Assembly: GCA_017513445.1 (NCBI GenBank) | Contig: JAFXFS010000016.1 | Coordinates: 95,375 to 159,374, forward strand | DNA: 64,000 nucleotides | Direction: 5' to 3' | Source of the DNA: Bacteroidales bacterium | Lineage (GTDB): Bacteria > Bacteroidota > Bacteroidia > Bacteroidales > UBA932 | In this document: piece by piece, positions 45,749 through 55,206 of the stretch | How the letters are laid out: every line of letters starts with the position of its first letter | Position numbering within the stretch: position 1 is the stretch's first letter | Notes under the pieces: model-generated | Told to the model about the DNA's origin: nothing | Database searches by the model: none | What the model saw: the letters and a program-made list of their open reading frames with translations, nothing else | Translations under genes and position numbers: made by a program

Positions 45749-47953
45749 ATGAAGCGCAATTATATACATACAATATTCAAACTGGTAATCGTTTGTTTCT
45801 TGGTATCTTGCAGTACAACCAAGCTTGTACCACAAGGAGAGTACAGATTGCGTGAAAATATCATAAACATCACAAATTCAAAGGATTATCCCGCTTCTGA
45901 CCTTAAATCATATGTTAAACAATCTCCAAATAACTACTACTTTCTGAAATGGAATCCACGCCTTTATATCTACAATTGGGGCGATGGATCCAACAGTGGA
46001 TGGGATAAGTTTGTTAGAAGAATAGGCGAGGAGCCGGTTATTTTTGATTCAACCAAAATAGAGAGTAGTAAAGAGGCGATGATATCACACCTTGAATATC
46101 TCGGATATTACAATTCAACTGTTTCAGACACAGTTATTTATAAGAATAGAAATGCCACTGTAAAGTATAATGTGACACTTGGTAAACAGTATCCATTGAA
46201 CGAAATCAACTACATTATACCAGATACTGTGATGGCATCTATTATCAGTAAAGATTCTGCAAGTATTGAGATTCACAAAGGCAAGATGCTCTCTGAAAGT
46301 GCCTTGGAATCTGAATCAGAGCGTATGGCTCAACTTCTAAGGAATAATGGTTACTATGGATTTACCAAAAACTACTTCTTCTACTTTGCAGATACCACAA
46401 AGGTAAAAGATAAGGCCAATCTGCTTGTAAAGCTTGAGAATTATACAAGAAATGAATCTTCGCAAAATTCAAAAGAGCACGCGCAATATCGCATTTCTCA
46501 GGTAAATATACGCCCTCAGAACAATCTGAAGGTTAATGATAACTTCCTATCACAGATTAACAGATTGAGTGCAGGAAGTCTATACGATGAATCTGCCGTT
46601 GCAAATACATACGGAAGATTTAGTAGCGTCCCTCTATTCAGCAATGTCAATGTTCAACTATCAGAGATAGACTCTGCACAAGTTGAGTGTAATATTAGAT
46701 TGACACCGGCTAAATTACAGGGAGTAAAGTTTAATCTGGAGTCCTCAATTAACTCAAATGCACTTCTTGGTGTATCTCCATCTCTATCTTATACACACAA
46801 AAACATATTTGGTTCAGGAGAGATGTTGTCTTTGGGATTTATGGGCAACTTCCAGTTTAAATTTAATGATAAGGTTAGATCAAATGAGTTTGGTGTATCT
46901 GCAGGATTGAGTTTCCCTGAATTTTTAGGTTTACCGGAGAGATTATTCCCTGGAAATCTTCCTCAAACTGAGTTTAATATCTCTTACAACTATCAGGACA
47001 GACCTGAATATACAAGAAATATTATCTCCACCTCATTTGGATATAGATTTGATGTAAACAAGAGATTCTATTATCAAATTTACCCAATTCAGTTGAATAT
47101 GGTGAGACTTTTCAATATCGATCAATCATTCTTCGATAATTTAAAGGATCCATTACTTCATTACTCGTATAAGAATCACCTTGATTTAGGATTGGGAGGA
47201 ACCCTCTACTATACAACAGATAACAGTATTAATCCAAGTAATTCATACTTCTATTTCAGATGTCAATTAGATATGGCTGGAAATCTGTTAAGTTTGTTTA
47301 ATAACTATATGGATAGTGACCAGAGCAATGCAAAATTGATTTGGGGAGTTCCATATTCTCAATTCATAAGGGGCGAAATGACAGGTGTTTATACCTATAA
47401 GTTCGGATTTGACAATAGATTCTCATTAGCCACAAGATTAAATATAGGAGCTGGATATGCCTATGGAAATTCAACTGCACTACCATTTGAAAGACTATTC
47501 TATGCTGGTGGTGCCAATAGTATGAGAGGATGGCAAACAAGAAGTGTAGGTCCTGGAACGGCACCAACTGACTCTACTTTTACAATTGCAAGTCAGGCAG
47601 GTGATATGAAAATTGAAGGTAACGTCGAGTTCAGATTCCCACTATTCTGGAAATTGGGTGCTGCACTATTCTACGATCTTGGAAATGTATGGAATATCCC
47701 TCGATCACTTGAAGGATTCTTTGAGACTGAAGTAAGCGAAGAGTATCGAGGAGAGTTCAACTTCAACAACTTGTCGAAGAGTTTTGCAAGTAGTTGGGGC
47801 GTTGGTTTGAGATTAGATTTTAATTCAATTCTTGTGAGGGTGGATTGGGGTTTCAAAGGATTTGATCCATCAATTGGTAGGTGGGTGAAACCTCGTGAGT
47901 GGTTTGGAGCAGGAGGATCTGCCTTCCATTTTGGAATTGGTTTACCATTCTAA
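45749..47953 (+). CDS. BamA/TamA-like Omp85 family outer-membrane lipoprotein
   Basis: A 734-aa outer-membrane protein. It has a lipobox (FLVSCSTTK, Cys21), POTRA-like repeats in residues about 30-300 (EAMISHLEYLGYYNSTVSD, LNEINYIIPD, ESERMAQLLRNNGYYGFTKNYFFYF), and a C-terminal 16-stranded barrel with the Omp85 signature region (PFERLFYAGGANSMRGWQTRSVGPG). It ends WGVGLRLDFNSILVRVDWGFKGFD...FHFGIGLPF with a terminal Phe. Lipidated Omp85 proteins of this TamL/BamA-like type occur in Bacteroidota and insert outer-membrane or surface proteins. ATG 45749 is used instead of TTG 45740. Confidence 0.9.
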   Translation: MKRNYIHTIFKLVIVCFLVSCSTTKLVPQGEYRLRENIINITNSKDYPASDLKSYVKQSPNNYYFLKWNPRLYIYNWGDGSNSGWDKFVRRIGEEPVIFDSTKIESSKEAMISHLEYLGYYNSTVSDTVIYKNRNATVKYNVTLGKQYPLNEINYIIPDTVMASIISKDSASIEIHKGKMLSESALESESERMAQLLRNNGYYGFTKNYFFYFADTTKVKDKANLLVKLENYTRNESSQNSKEHAQYRISQVNIRPQNNLKVNDNFLSQINRLSAGSLYDESAVANTYGRFSSVPLFSNVNVQLSEIDSAQVECNIRLTPAKLQGVKFNLESSINSNALLGVSPSLSYTHKNIFGSGEMLSLGFMGNFQFKFNDKVRSNEFGVSAGLSFPEFLGLPERLFPGNLPQTEFNISYNYQDRPEYTRNIISTSFGYRFDVNKRFYYQIYPIQLNMVRLFNIDQSFFDNLKDPLLHYSYKNHLDLGLGGTLYYTTDNSINPSNSYFYFRCQLDMAGNLLSLFNNYMDSDQSNAKLIWGVPYSQFIRGEMTGVYTYKFGFDNRFSLATRLNIGAGYAYGNSTALPFERLFYAGGANSMRGWQTRSVGPGTAPTDSTFTIASQAGDMKIEGNVEFRFPLFWKLGAALFYDLGNVWNIPRSLEGFFETEVSEEYRGEFNFNNLSKSFASSWGVGLRLDFNSILVRVDWGFKGFDPSIGRWVKPREWFGAGGSAFHFGIGLPF

Positions 47954-48043
47954 TCGTTTAGCATAGATTTTGCACTTTACTATTTAATTAATTATCAGCA
48001 ACTTACTCACTAAGGACGTTTAAGTTCGATAATTTGAAGTTTC

Positions 48044-48064
48044 ATTGATGGAGATACCATCAAT
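48044..48064. other. Short perfect hairpin upstream of gene 48097
   Basis: ATTGATGG and CCATCAAT pair over 8 bp around AGATA, 32 nt upstream of the ATG. No T-run follows, so it is more likely a leader element than a terminator, or chance. Confidence 0.35.
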
Positions 48065-48096
48065 ATCAAAATTATAGACAATCCAATTAATTTATT

Positions 48097-48537
48097 ATGG
48101 AAAATAAATTTATCAGAGTTCGCTCTGTCGCTGATATTTTAGTTGTCGTATCGATAATTGCCTTTGGTCTTTTGTTAGCAATACTTTCATATTCTGAGAG
48201 TGTGAACACAATAGGAATTTTCCTAATGGCAGTGGGAGTATTTTTATTCTTTGTATTAAAAAGCTCTTATAAAAATCCCGAAAATGGACATTTATACAAA
48301 AAAGAGATTATAAATTTTGCAAAACAAGATAGGAACTTTATTATCAATGGATTATCAGATCCAAGTCACTTTGACGTTACTCTAAGAGATAAAGGTGATG
48401 CTCTTCTGCTCACAATCTATTACAACAGAAAAGAGGCATATATGCAACTATATGAGTATAAACCTTATACATACAGACCTTGTACAAAATTATATCATTA
48501 TAATAGAAAAGATATAAATAGACTAATTAACAAATGA
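48097..48537 (+). CDS. Small membrane protein of unknown function
   Basis: A 146-aa protein I do not recognise. Two adjacent hydrophobic segments (VADILVVVSIIAFGLLLAIL and VNTIGIFLMAVGVFLFFVL, residues about 8-50) form a membrane hairpin. The cytoplasmic-type remainder is rich in Lys, Tyr and Asp (EAYMQLYEYKPYTYRPCTKLYHYN). It ends 68 bp before the next gene, which has its own promoter box. Confidence 0.7.
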   Translation: MENKFIRVRSVADILVVVSIIAFGLLLAILSYSESVNTIGIFLMAVGVFLFFVLKSSYKNPENGHLYKKEIINFAKQDRNFIINGLSDPSHFDVTLRDKGDALLLTIYYNRKEAYMQLYEYKPYTYRPCTKLYHYNRKDINRLINK

Positions 48538-48561
48538 TTGGATATTTTCTATCTAAATCGT

Positions 48562-48569
48562 TAAATTTG
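48562..48569 (+). promoter_or_regulatory. -7 box TAAATTTG, candidate promoter of gene 48606
   Basis: An exact TAnnTTTG match with a TTG 21 bp upstream (48538-48540), the closest full -33/-7 pair seen in the window. The ATG follows 36 nt later. Confidence 0.6.
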
Positions 48570-48605
48570 TCTTGTTAAATTATTAGCACGATAATTAATT
48601 GCGAT

Positions 48606-49799
48606 ATGAAATACATCCTCTTTCTGCTTATATCTATTAGCATAACAATAAATTCTTATGGGCAACCAAAAGTCAGATCAATGTCTGACGGTGAAAAGAG
48701 AATCTTTTATAATACTATAGAAGAGGCAGAACAGAGGTTGTATGAATATCACCAGGAGAGAGGTGAGAGTTTCTTTTCATTTCCTTTTGAGATGTTCAAA
48801 GATTTGATTCTCCACGATGAGCGGAGTATCAATTACGACTTCTCATTTGAGTATATTACAGAGATCTATTCCGATGAAAAGGATATAAAAATATACTCCT
48901 GGAATAATGGAGAAGGGGGAGCAATCAGGGATTACAAATATGATGGAGTGTTTTCTTATGTAATTGATAATGAATATTTTACAATCTCTCCAACCTATAT
49001 AGAATCTGATGATTTTATTGAGGAAATAGATAAGGAGGCATATAATAATATCATTCCTCTCACATTTGGGGTAGAAAACATCTATACATTAAAGAGGGAT
49101 AGTGATGGTGTGTTGTTTTATATAAATTACTTATATAAAACTTATGGATATTATCAGTTACTCTCAGCATTTAAAATTTCTAATGATGGATTAATTTCAA
49201 AAGCAAATATCTTTGAGAAGGGGAGTGGAGATTATGACTCAACTATAGAGTATTGTGTCTTACCAGGATGGAATAATTACAACAATTTTATCTCTGCAAG
49301 TGGTAGTGAAATAATTATACCTGTTACCTTCCAGGCAAAAGAGAGTGAAAAATACTCTGCCCCATATCCATCGGGAAGATTGAATAGCTATATCTTTGAT
49401 GGCTCTCATTTCAGGTACAATGGTGCTCACTTTGACAGAGAGGAGAGAATTTTCTCACCACTGAAAAACTACTCAGCCAATGTTGTCTCTCTGGATGTGA
49501 GTCCTTGGAAAATCAGAATAGACTTAATGCCAAATGGTTCATATCGCTACTCTTCTTGGAAAAACAGAGATATTTCTGAGCAACCTGATCTTGTAATAGA
49601 TAATGGAATACGAAAATCTCCTATTGATGGGGATAAAGGTATGAAGTCATTCAAAGAGGAGTATCTATTCCATAATAGTGGTTACTCCTACATTCTTAAT
49701 TATGAGATGGTTATTTACAATGGCTCTTATGAGATATTATCTCCACAACTTATAGTAAAGAGAGGAGAAAAGGTCTTAATGAGAGTCTCTGCAGAGTAA
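48606..49799 (+). CDS. Secreted protein of unknown function
   Basis: A 397-aa exported protein with signal peptide (MKYILFLLISISITINSYGQ). I recognise no domain. Visible features are an N-terminal helix (SDGEKRIFYNTIEEAEQRLYEYHQERGE), a beta-rich middle (VENIYTLKRDSDGVLFYINYLYKTYGYYQLLSAF) and a C-terminal strand run. The pattern resembles periplasmic beta-sandwich or propeller proteins. It lies 37 bp upstream of an LpqC-type esterase gene and may be co-transcribed with it. Confidence 0.7.
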   Translation: MKYILFLLISISITINSYGQPKVRSMSDGEKRIFYNTIEEAEQRLYEYHQERGESFFSFPFEMFKDLILHDERSINYDFSFEYITEIYSDEKDIKIYSWNNGEGGAIRDYKYDGVFSYVIDNEYFTISPTYIESDDFIEEIDKEAYNNIIPLTFGVENIYTLKRDSDGVLFYINYLYKTYGYYQLLSAFKISNDGLISKANIFEKGSGDYDSTIEYCVLPGWNNYNNFISASGSEIIIPVTFQAKESEKYSAPYPSGRLNSYIFDGSHFRYNGAHFDREERIFSPLKNYSANVVSLDVSPWKIRIDLMPNGSYRYSSWKNRDISEQPDLVIDNGIRKSPIDGDKGMKSFKEEYLFHNSGYSYILNYEMVIYNGSYEILSPQLIVKRGEKVLMRVSAE

Positions 49800-49836
49800 A
49801 CAACTTCAAATTGAATTACTATTAAATTATATATTT

Positions 49837-50718
49837 ATGAAACGCATATCCTATTTTAAGTATTTGTTTATAGCACTTATCACTCTTACATCAACAACTC
49901 TATTTGGTGAGGAGAGAAGGGAGTGTGAGATTTATAATACAGTTATTGATGGTGTTGAGAGAACTTACAAGTTATATCTACCTGAAAACATTGAAAAGAA
50001 TGCTCCATTAGTATTTGTTTTACACGGATATGGGGCAACATATAACCTTGAAGATCAGGGATTTAACGAAGTTGCCGACAAATATGGATTTGCAGTATGT
50101 TACCCGCAAGGATCCAAAGATGGGCGTGGACATAATTGTTGGAATGTTGGCTATCCATTTCAAGAGGATATGACAGTTGATGATATCTCTTTTCTATCTA
50201 AATTGAGCAGAAAACTTCAAAAGGAGCATAAATTGAGTCGCAAAAATGTGTTTTGTACGGGAATGTCTAACGGTGGGGAAATGTGTTACCTTTTAGCATA
50301 CAATCGTCAAAATGTGATTAAAGCTGTAGCCCCAATTGCCGGACTTACTATGGAGTGGATGCCTGAGGTATATCAACGTACAAGACCTATTCCTCTATTT
50401 GAGATACACGGAACTGAAGATAGAGTTTCAGAGTGGGGTGGTGACCTCGAAAACAAAGGTGGTTGGGGAGAGTATATCTCTGTCCCGGATGCTGTGAATT
50501 ATTGGGTAGAACGCAATGGATGCCAAAGGGAAATAGTTGATACTCTTCCTCTTAAATCTGCTGATTCTCATCAGGTTATCTCGCACAAATATGTAGATGC
50601 GAAGAGTGGTAAAGAGGTTTGGCTATATGAGGTAGTCGGAGCCGGACACTCTTGGTTTAATTACGATATCAATACTGCTGAAGAGATTTGGAAGTTCTTC
50701 TCTAAGTATTTAAGATAG
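49837..50718 (+). CDS. Secreted LpqC/feruloyl esterase-like alpha/beta hydrolase (PHB depolymerase family)
   Basis: A 293-aa exported esterase. After a signal peptide (ALITLTSTTLFG) the fold begins with ERTYKLYLPENIEKNAPLVFVLHGYGAT (oxyanion HG), then VCYPQGSKDGRGHNCWNVG. The nucleophile elbow is VFCTGMSNGGEMCYLLA, the acid is likely Asp in EIHGTEDRVSEW, and the His is in VVGAGHSWFN. Members release ferulate or acetate from plant polysaccharides or depolymerise polyhydroxybutyrate; here the carbohydrate-rich setting favours the former. Confidence 0.88.
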   Translation: MKRISYFKYLFIALITLTSTTLFGEERRECEIYNTVIDGVERTYKLYLPENIEKNAPLVFVLHGYGATYNLEDQGFNEVADKYGFAVCYPQGSKDGRGHNCWNVGYPFQEDMTVDDISFLSKLSRKLQKEHKLSRKNVFCTGMSNGGEMCYLLAYNRQNVIKAVAPIAGLTMEWMPEVYQRTRPIPLFEIHGTEDRVSEWGGDLENKGGWGEYISVPDAVNYWVERNGCQREIVDTLPLKSADSHQVISHKYVDAKSGKEVWLYEVVGAGHSWFNYDINTAEEIWKFFSKYLR

Positions 50719-50723
50719 GGGAT

Positions 50724-50912
50724 TTGTCGGCTGCGTCAAATAGATTGCCGGGCTGCGCCCAGCAATGACGTTCTACTCTATCATTCCCAAGTTTGCACAA
50801 CATTAACGTCATTCCCGAGCTTGTCTCGGGAATCGTTTACACATCGTCATTCCCGAGCTTGAATTGGGAATCGTTTACACATCGTCATTCCCGAGCTTGC
50901 CTCGGGAATCTA
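50724..50912. repeat. REP-like palindrome cluster 5 with 38-bp tandem units
   Basis: One GCC-type copy (TAGATTGCCGGGCTGCGCCC then AGCAATGACG) is followed by three CCCG-type units starting at 50807, 50845 and 50883, exactly 38 bp apart and sharing CGTCATTCCCGAGCTTG. The final TAGATT border supplies the stop codon (TAG, 50910-50912) of the MsrA-AlkD gene. Confidence 0.8.
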
Positions 50913-52088
50913 TCGTAGCGACAAGTAGTGCATCCTTTTTTCTGGAGGAAACTTCTCTATCGAATAGCGAAGCATTGTACGTGGCATAGAGGAGGCATAT
51001 CTATCAAGAAACTCTATTAGTAAAGATTGATCACGCTTTCCAACCTCACGAAGCATCCAACCTACAGCTTTCTGCATAAGATTATACTCTGTATGTAGAA
51101 GCAGAGTGGCCAACTTAATTGTATCATCGAACTCTCCATTGCGAATTAACATAAGTGTTGCAACAACTGCAATTCTTTGCTCCCACATACTTGAAGATTC
51201 AGCCAATGTGTATAATATACTCCTATCCTCTTTGCCAATCAGGTAACTACCTAATATATAAGGAGATGAGAGATCCACAAGATCCCAATTATTGATCCCT
51301 TTTGTGTGGTTCAGATAGAAATCTACAACTGCAGCAGATTTATTTTTAAACTTTTCTACCAATATTAAAAGTGCGCACATTCTACATTCGTGCCACTCAC
51401 TTTCAAGAAGTGCTTCAATTACTTCAAAAGAGGTATCAGAGAACTCCTTGGCAACTTTGCGAATATTGGGTACAGCTACACCTATAAACTTATCTCCCTC
51501 GCCATATTCACCTTTGCCGCACTTGAAAAATCGTGGTAAAACCAATCTCTTCTCTTCATCATAATAACTACGTAATTTATTGATTATCAGAGAATAAACC
51601 TTAGCAAATGTAAATGTATTTAAGGTAAGATGACAATACCCCTGTGGATTCTTTATTAAATAATCCTGATGATAATTTTCGGCAAGATAGAATGACTCTA
51701 ATGGCAATTTTTCAACTGCAAGTGGCTCATTATATCGACTCTGTACTTCAAAATATATCTCCTCAACTATCAACCTATCTTCATTATCACTCCAGTATAT
51801 TCCTGTTCTGTAACGAGTACCTATATCATTTCCCTGACGATTCTTCATCAATGGATCTATTGATTTAAAGAAAAGGCGACACAGAGTTGATAATGATATT
51901 TGCTCAGGATTATAGGTAACCTTGACACACTCCACAAATCCCGTGGCATCTGTATATACCTGTTCATAAGTAGGATTGGGAATATTTCCGTTTGCATACC
52001 CTGTGGAGGTCTCGTACACACCTTCAAATATTCTTATATAGTGCTCAGTACCCCAAAAACATCCACCCGCAAAATAGATCTCTTTCAT
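50910..52088 (-). CDS. Fusion: peptide-methionine (S)-S-oxide reductase (MsrA) + AlkD-like DNA glycosylase
   Basis: A 392-aa cytoplasmic protein in one uninterrupted frame. Residues 1-152 are a complete MsrA: GGCFWGTEHY with catalytic Cys10, GFVECVKV (usual GHAE is GFVE), DIGTRYRTGIYW, and YHQDYLIKNPQGYCH. Residues about 165-392 are a HEAT-like AlkD/DNA alkylation repair domain. NNWDLVDLSSPYILG (Trp268, Asp272) and MWEQRIAVVAT (Arg305) match the AlkD catalytic Trp, Asp and Arg. The ATG at 52088 is used; 52106 is TTG. The TAG stop falls on a repeat border. It probably couples repair of oxidised protein and alkylated DNA. Confidence 0.88.
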   Translation of the reverse strand: MKEIYFAGGCFWGTEHYIRIFEGVYETSTGYANGNIPNPTYEQVYTDATGFVECVKVTYNPEQISLSTLCRLFFKSIDPLMKNRQGNDIGTRYRTGIYWSDNEDRLIVEEIYFEVQSRYNEPLAVEKLPLESFYLAENYHQDYLIKNPQGYCHLTLNTFTFAKVYSLIINKLRSYYDEEKRLVLPRFFKCGKGEYGEGDKFIGVAVPNIRKVAKEFSDTSFEVIEALLESEWHECRMCALLILVEKFKNKSAAVVDFYLNHTKGINNWDLVDLSSPYILGSYLIGKEDRSILYTLAESSSMWEQRIAVVATLMLIRNGEFDDTIKLATLLLHTEYNLMQKAVGWMLREVGKRDQSLLIEFLDRYASSMPRTMLRYSIEKFPPEKRMHYLSLR

Positions 52089-52114
52089 CTTCGAATTTTT
52101 TCCCAAATTAACAA

Positions 52115-54874
52115 TTATCTTCCTTTAATCAAATTTTTTATACCTCTAATAAGATCAGGAATTATTAAAACAGGGGAGGTTATCAATATTATCAAGACCC
52201 AATCCATAAAGGAAATTGGTTCTACACTAAACATCTGACCTGCAAAAGTCACAATTAGTATCTGTCCAAGGACAATTACAAGAGATATCCATATAAATCC
52301 TTGACTGAAAGATTCTTTCACTTTAACAGGATTACGGAAAAGATCTATCAAATCCTGCAAAAGACTTCTCTTAGTTCTAAAATATTTTGCATTGAAAAGA
52401 TTCCAGAACTGCAGCATAACAAAGATTGAGAAGAAGATTCCCATTTCATATCCACCCAAGTGAGGTTTAATCTTTTCAATACTCATAAATCCTGTAAAAT
52501 AGGACTTTAGAGAGTCTAATGTTAATAGCTCATTAACACTGGAAATATCTTTGTGCCATAGAAGTTGCCATAAACCAGCCAATAGTAAGAAGAAGAATAG
52601 ACCTGTACCAATAATCTGTCCCAACATCTTCTTATCAATAATATGACTATTTGGATTGCGTGGTTTCTCGTTTAATACATTTCTATCCGCAGGAAGTGAC
52701 GAAAGAGCCATTGCTGCAAATGTATCCATAATAAGATTTACCCAAAGCATCTGAGTGACTGTAAGAGGGGAGTCCAAACCAATGAATGAGCCTAAAAGCA
52801 CTATCAGACAGGCACATAGATTAATTGTCATCTGGAAAATTATAAACCTTCTGATATTCAAGTAAAGAGAACGTCCCCACATAATCGCTTTATTGATACT
52901 TGAAAATGAGTTATCAATAATTGTAATATCACTTGCCTCTTTTGCCCTTGATGTACCATCACCCATTGATAGACCGACTTGTGCTTTACTCAAGGCAGGC
53001 GCATCGTTCGTACCATCTCCTGTAACAGCTACAACCTCTCCGTTCGCCTGTAATAGAGTTACAAGTCTCGCCTTATCTTCAGGACGAGCTCTGGAGATAA
53101 TTTTGAAAGTAGGATCCTTTAAGAGTTTACGTGCATCTTCATCTGACATTGCTGCAAATTCAGGACCTGTAATGGTTTGAGGAGGATCTTCTCTGCTTAA
53201 TAGACCAATTTGTCGGCCAATCTCATTTGCAGTTCCCGGTGTATCTCCTGTAACAATAATAACTCTAACTCCTGCTCTATCTTTGCAAGTCTCTATTGCC
53301 TCTTTCACATCATCACGAATAGGGTCGGCAATACCAACAATACCAAGAAATATCAACTCTCCCTTTTCTCCCGGTATCTCTCTTTGATATGCGAATGCAA
53401 GAGTTCTCATTGCCTTACTCTGGTAATCTGAGAGTTTAGTCAGAATATCTTCTTTGCTTCTATTTCCGGCAATCGAATCACACATATCAAGAACAATCTC
53501 TGGAGCACCTTTGATAAATCTAATCGGATACTCCTCATCTGATAGTTGAGCAGTACTCTCCATAAATTTAGTGTGAGTGGAGAATGGGACCTGTAATAAC
53601 AAATTAGCACTTTGTCTAATCTCTTGATAATCAATACCTTGTCCCATTACCCATTTTAAGAGTGCAGATTCGGTAGGATTACCTATTGCCTCAAACTTAC
53701 CATCTTCATTTTGAGATATTTCTGCTGTGGAATTTATAGAGATATTATTTATAATAATTTTGGATTCAACCTCGCCACCATAGAAATCGTGCTCCATCAC
53801 ACTCATCTGGTTCTTTGTCAGAGTACCTGTCTTGTCCGTACATATTACAGTCGCAGCTCCCATTGTTTCGCAAGCGTGCAACTTTCTGACAAGGTTATTC
53901 TCTTTTAACATCCTCCTCATACTCAAAGCTAAGCTCACTGTCACACTCATAGGCAGACCTTCCGGTACAGCTACGACAATAAGAGTGATCGCAATCATTA
54001 CAGAGGCGAGAATAAATTCGACAATCTCTATAAATGTTAGTCCACCATCAAAACCACCAGTAAAGAAGAAATAGATCAGACGGCCAATTACTATTAATGA
54101 GGCAACGATGAAACTTGCTCTTGATATCCACTTACCAAGTTGTGCAAGTTGCTGATTAAGAGGAGTTTGCACATCTGAACCCTCTTGTGTTTGAGCTACA
54201 CCTTTACCCTCTTCTGTCTCCATACCAATATGTGTAACTCTATATAGTGCATTACCTTCTATAATAGTAGCACCTCTCAAAAGGGCATTGGAAGGATAGG
54301 TAGCATCTTTATCAAAATCCTCCTCAATTGTAGTCTTGTTAGCATATAACTCACCTGTAAAGTTTGACTCATCCACACGCAATGATGTAGATTCCAAAAG
54401 AATACCATCTGCTGGAATTTCATCTCCACTCTCCAACTTCACAATATCTCCAACAACAACATCAGATTTCTTAATATAGACTAACTTCGGTTTACTATTT
54501 TGGTCATCTCTACGATATACCTTTACAGGACGATCATCCTTAACTTTATTTAGAATTTCAAACTCTTTACCAGCTTTAACCTCAAAGATAAAACCAACAC
54601 CAGTAGCCAGAAGCAGAGCTGTAAGAACTCCAGATGGTTCAAGCAGTATTGACCACCCCTTAGCCATAAAGATAACCTCATAGACTGCCACTAATGTCGA
54701 GAAGAAAAAAACAACCAGCAGTACAATAATTATAGGATCTTTAAATTTTTCGAGATATTGTCTCCATAACGGCTCCTTTTCCGGTGGTGGAATAATATTC
54801 TTACCAACTCCTGAGACAACCTCCTTGGAGTTATTATAGAGTGCCTCTTCTATATAATTGTTCTTTCTTTTCAT
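52115..54874 (-). CDS. P-type ATPase, Ca2+-translocating (PMCA/P2B-like)
   Basis: A 919-aa inner-membrane pump with about ten transmembrane helices. N-terminal segment WRQYLEKFKDPIIIVLLVVFFF, actuator loop VDESNFTGELYANKT (TGE conserved), helix 4 VVAVPEGLPMSVTVSLALSMRRML, phosphorylation motif ICTDKTGTLTKNQM (Asp347), and hinge VVAVTGDGTNDAPALSKAQVG. The PEGLP motif and length fit Ca2+-ATPases of the PMCA type. The C-terminal half ends with helices M7-M10 (NLIMDTFAAMALSSLPAD). ATG 54874 is preferred to 54928. It lies 26 bp upstream of the MsrA-AlkD gene and 332 bp after the TerB-like gene. Confidence 0.9.
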   Translation of the reverse strand: MKRKNNYIEEALYNNSKEVVSGVGKNIIPPPEKEPLWRQYLEKFKDPIIIVLLVVFFFSTLVAVYEVIFMAKGWSILLEPSGVLTALLLATGVGFIFEVKAGKEFEILNKVKDDRPVKVYRRDDQNSKPKLVYIKKSDVVVGDIVKLESGDEIPADGILLESTSLRVDESNFTGELYANKTTIEEDFDKDATYPSNALLRGATIIEGNALYRVTHIGMETEEGKGVAQTQEGSDVQTPLNQQLAQLGKWISRASFIVASLIVIGRLIYFFFTGGFDGGLTFIEIVEFILASVMIAITLIVVAVPEGLPMSVTVSLALSMRRMLKENNLVRKLHACETMGAATVICTDKTGTLTKNQMSVMEHDFYGGEVESKIIINNISINSTAEISQNEDGKFEAIGNPTESALLKWVMGQGIDYQEIRQSANLLLQVPFSTHTKFMESTAQLSDEEYPIRFIKGAPEIVLDMCDSIAGNRSKEDILTKLSDYQSKAMRTLAFAYQREIPGEKGELIFLGIVGIADPIRDDVKEAIETCKDRAGVRVIIVTGDTPGTANEIGRQIGLLSREDPPQTITGPEFAAMSDEDARKLLKDPTFKIISRARPEDKARLVTLLQANGEVVAVTGDGTNDAPALSKAQVGLSMGDGTSRAKEASDITIIDNSFSSINKAIMWGRSLYLNIRRFIIFQMTINLCACLIVLLGSFIGLDSPLTVTQMLWVNLIMDTFAAMALSSLPADRNVLNEKPRNPNSHIIDKKMLGQIIGTGLFFFLLLAGLWQLLWHKDISSVNELLTLDSLKSYFTGFMSIEKIKPHLGGYEMGIFFSIFVMLQFWNLFNAKYFRTKRSLLQDLIDLFRNPVKVKESFSQGFIWISLVIVLGQILIVTFAGQMFSVEPISFMDWVLIILITSPVLIIPDLIRGIKNLIKGR

Positions 54875-54971
54875 ATCAAATTCAATATAGTTATCAAAAT
54901 TTTGAAGTGCGAATTTAGATATTATCAAATTTCAAATAGAAAGAATCCAAACGATTGGAAAATCTATTTTA

Positions 54972-55196
54972 TAGATTCCCGCGACTATCGTCGCAGGAAT
55001 GACAAAACGTTATTGCAGGCTAAGAAAATTTCGTCATTGCTGTGCGTCAGCACGGCAATCTGTTGAGCATACCGTTGAAACAGATTCCCGAAACAAGTTC
55101 GGGAATGACTAAAATGATGTATCAAGTTCGGGAATGACGAAAATGTTGTATCAAGTTCAGCAATGACTAAAATGTTGTATCAAGTTCAGCAATGAT
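54972..55196. repeat. REP-like palindrome cluster 6 with 29-bp tandem units
   Basis: It fills the 332-bp gap 54875-55206. It has a CCCG-type copy (TAGATTCCCGCGACTATCGT then CGCAGGAATGAC), a GCC-type copy (CGTCATTGCTGTGCGTCAGC then ACGGCAATCTG), then another CCCG-type copy that grades into four tandem half-units beginning at 55094, 55123, 55152 and 55181, exactly 29 bp apart (CAAGTTCGGGAATGAC, later CAAGTTCAGCAATGAC). No other gene was seen in the gap. Confidence 0.8.
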
Positions 55197-55206
55197 GTGG
55201 AGGTTA

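Noticed and set aside
48044..48064. Hairpin before gene 48097 as a terminator of the Omp85-family gene
   Set aside because: The stem is 8 bp with no T-run; it is kept only as a minor structural feature.
55094..55196. Regular 29-bp repeats as a CRISPR array
   Set aside because: The repeated and spacer parts are both nearly constant, the unit derives from the REP-like family, and no cas gene is nearby.
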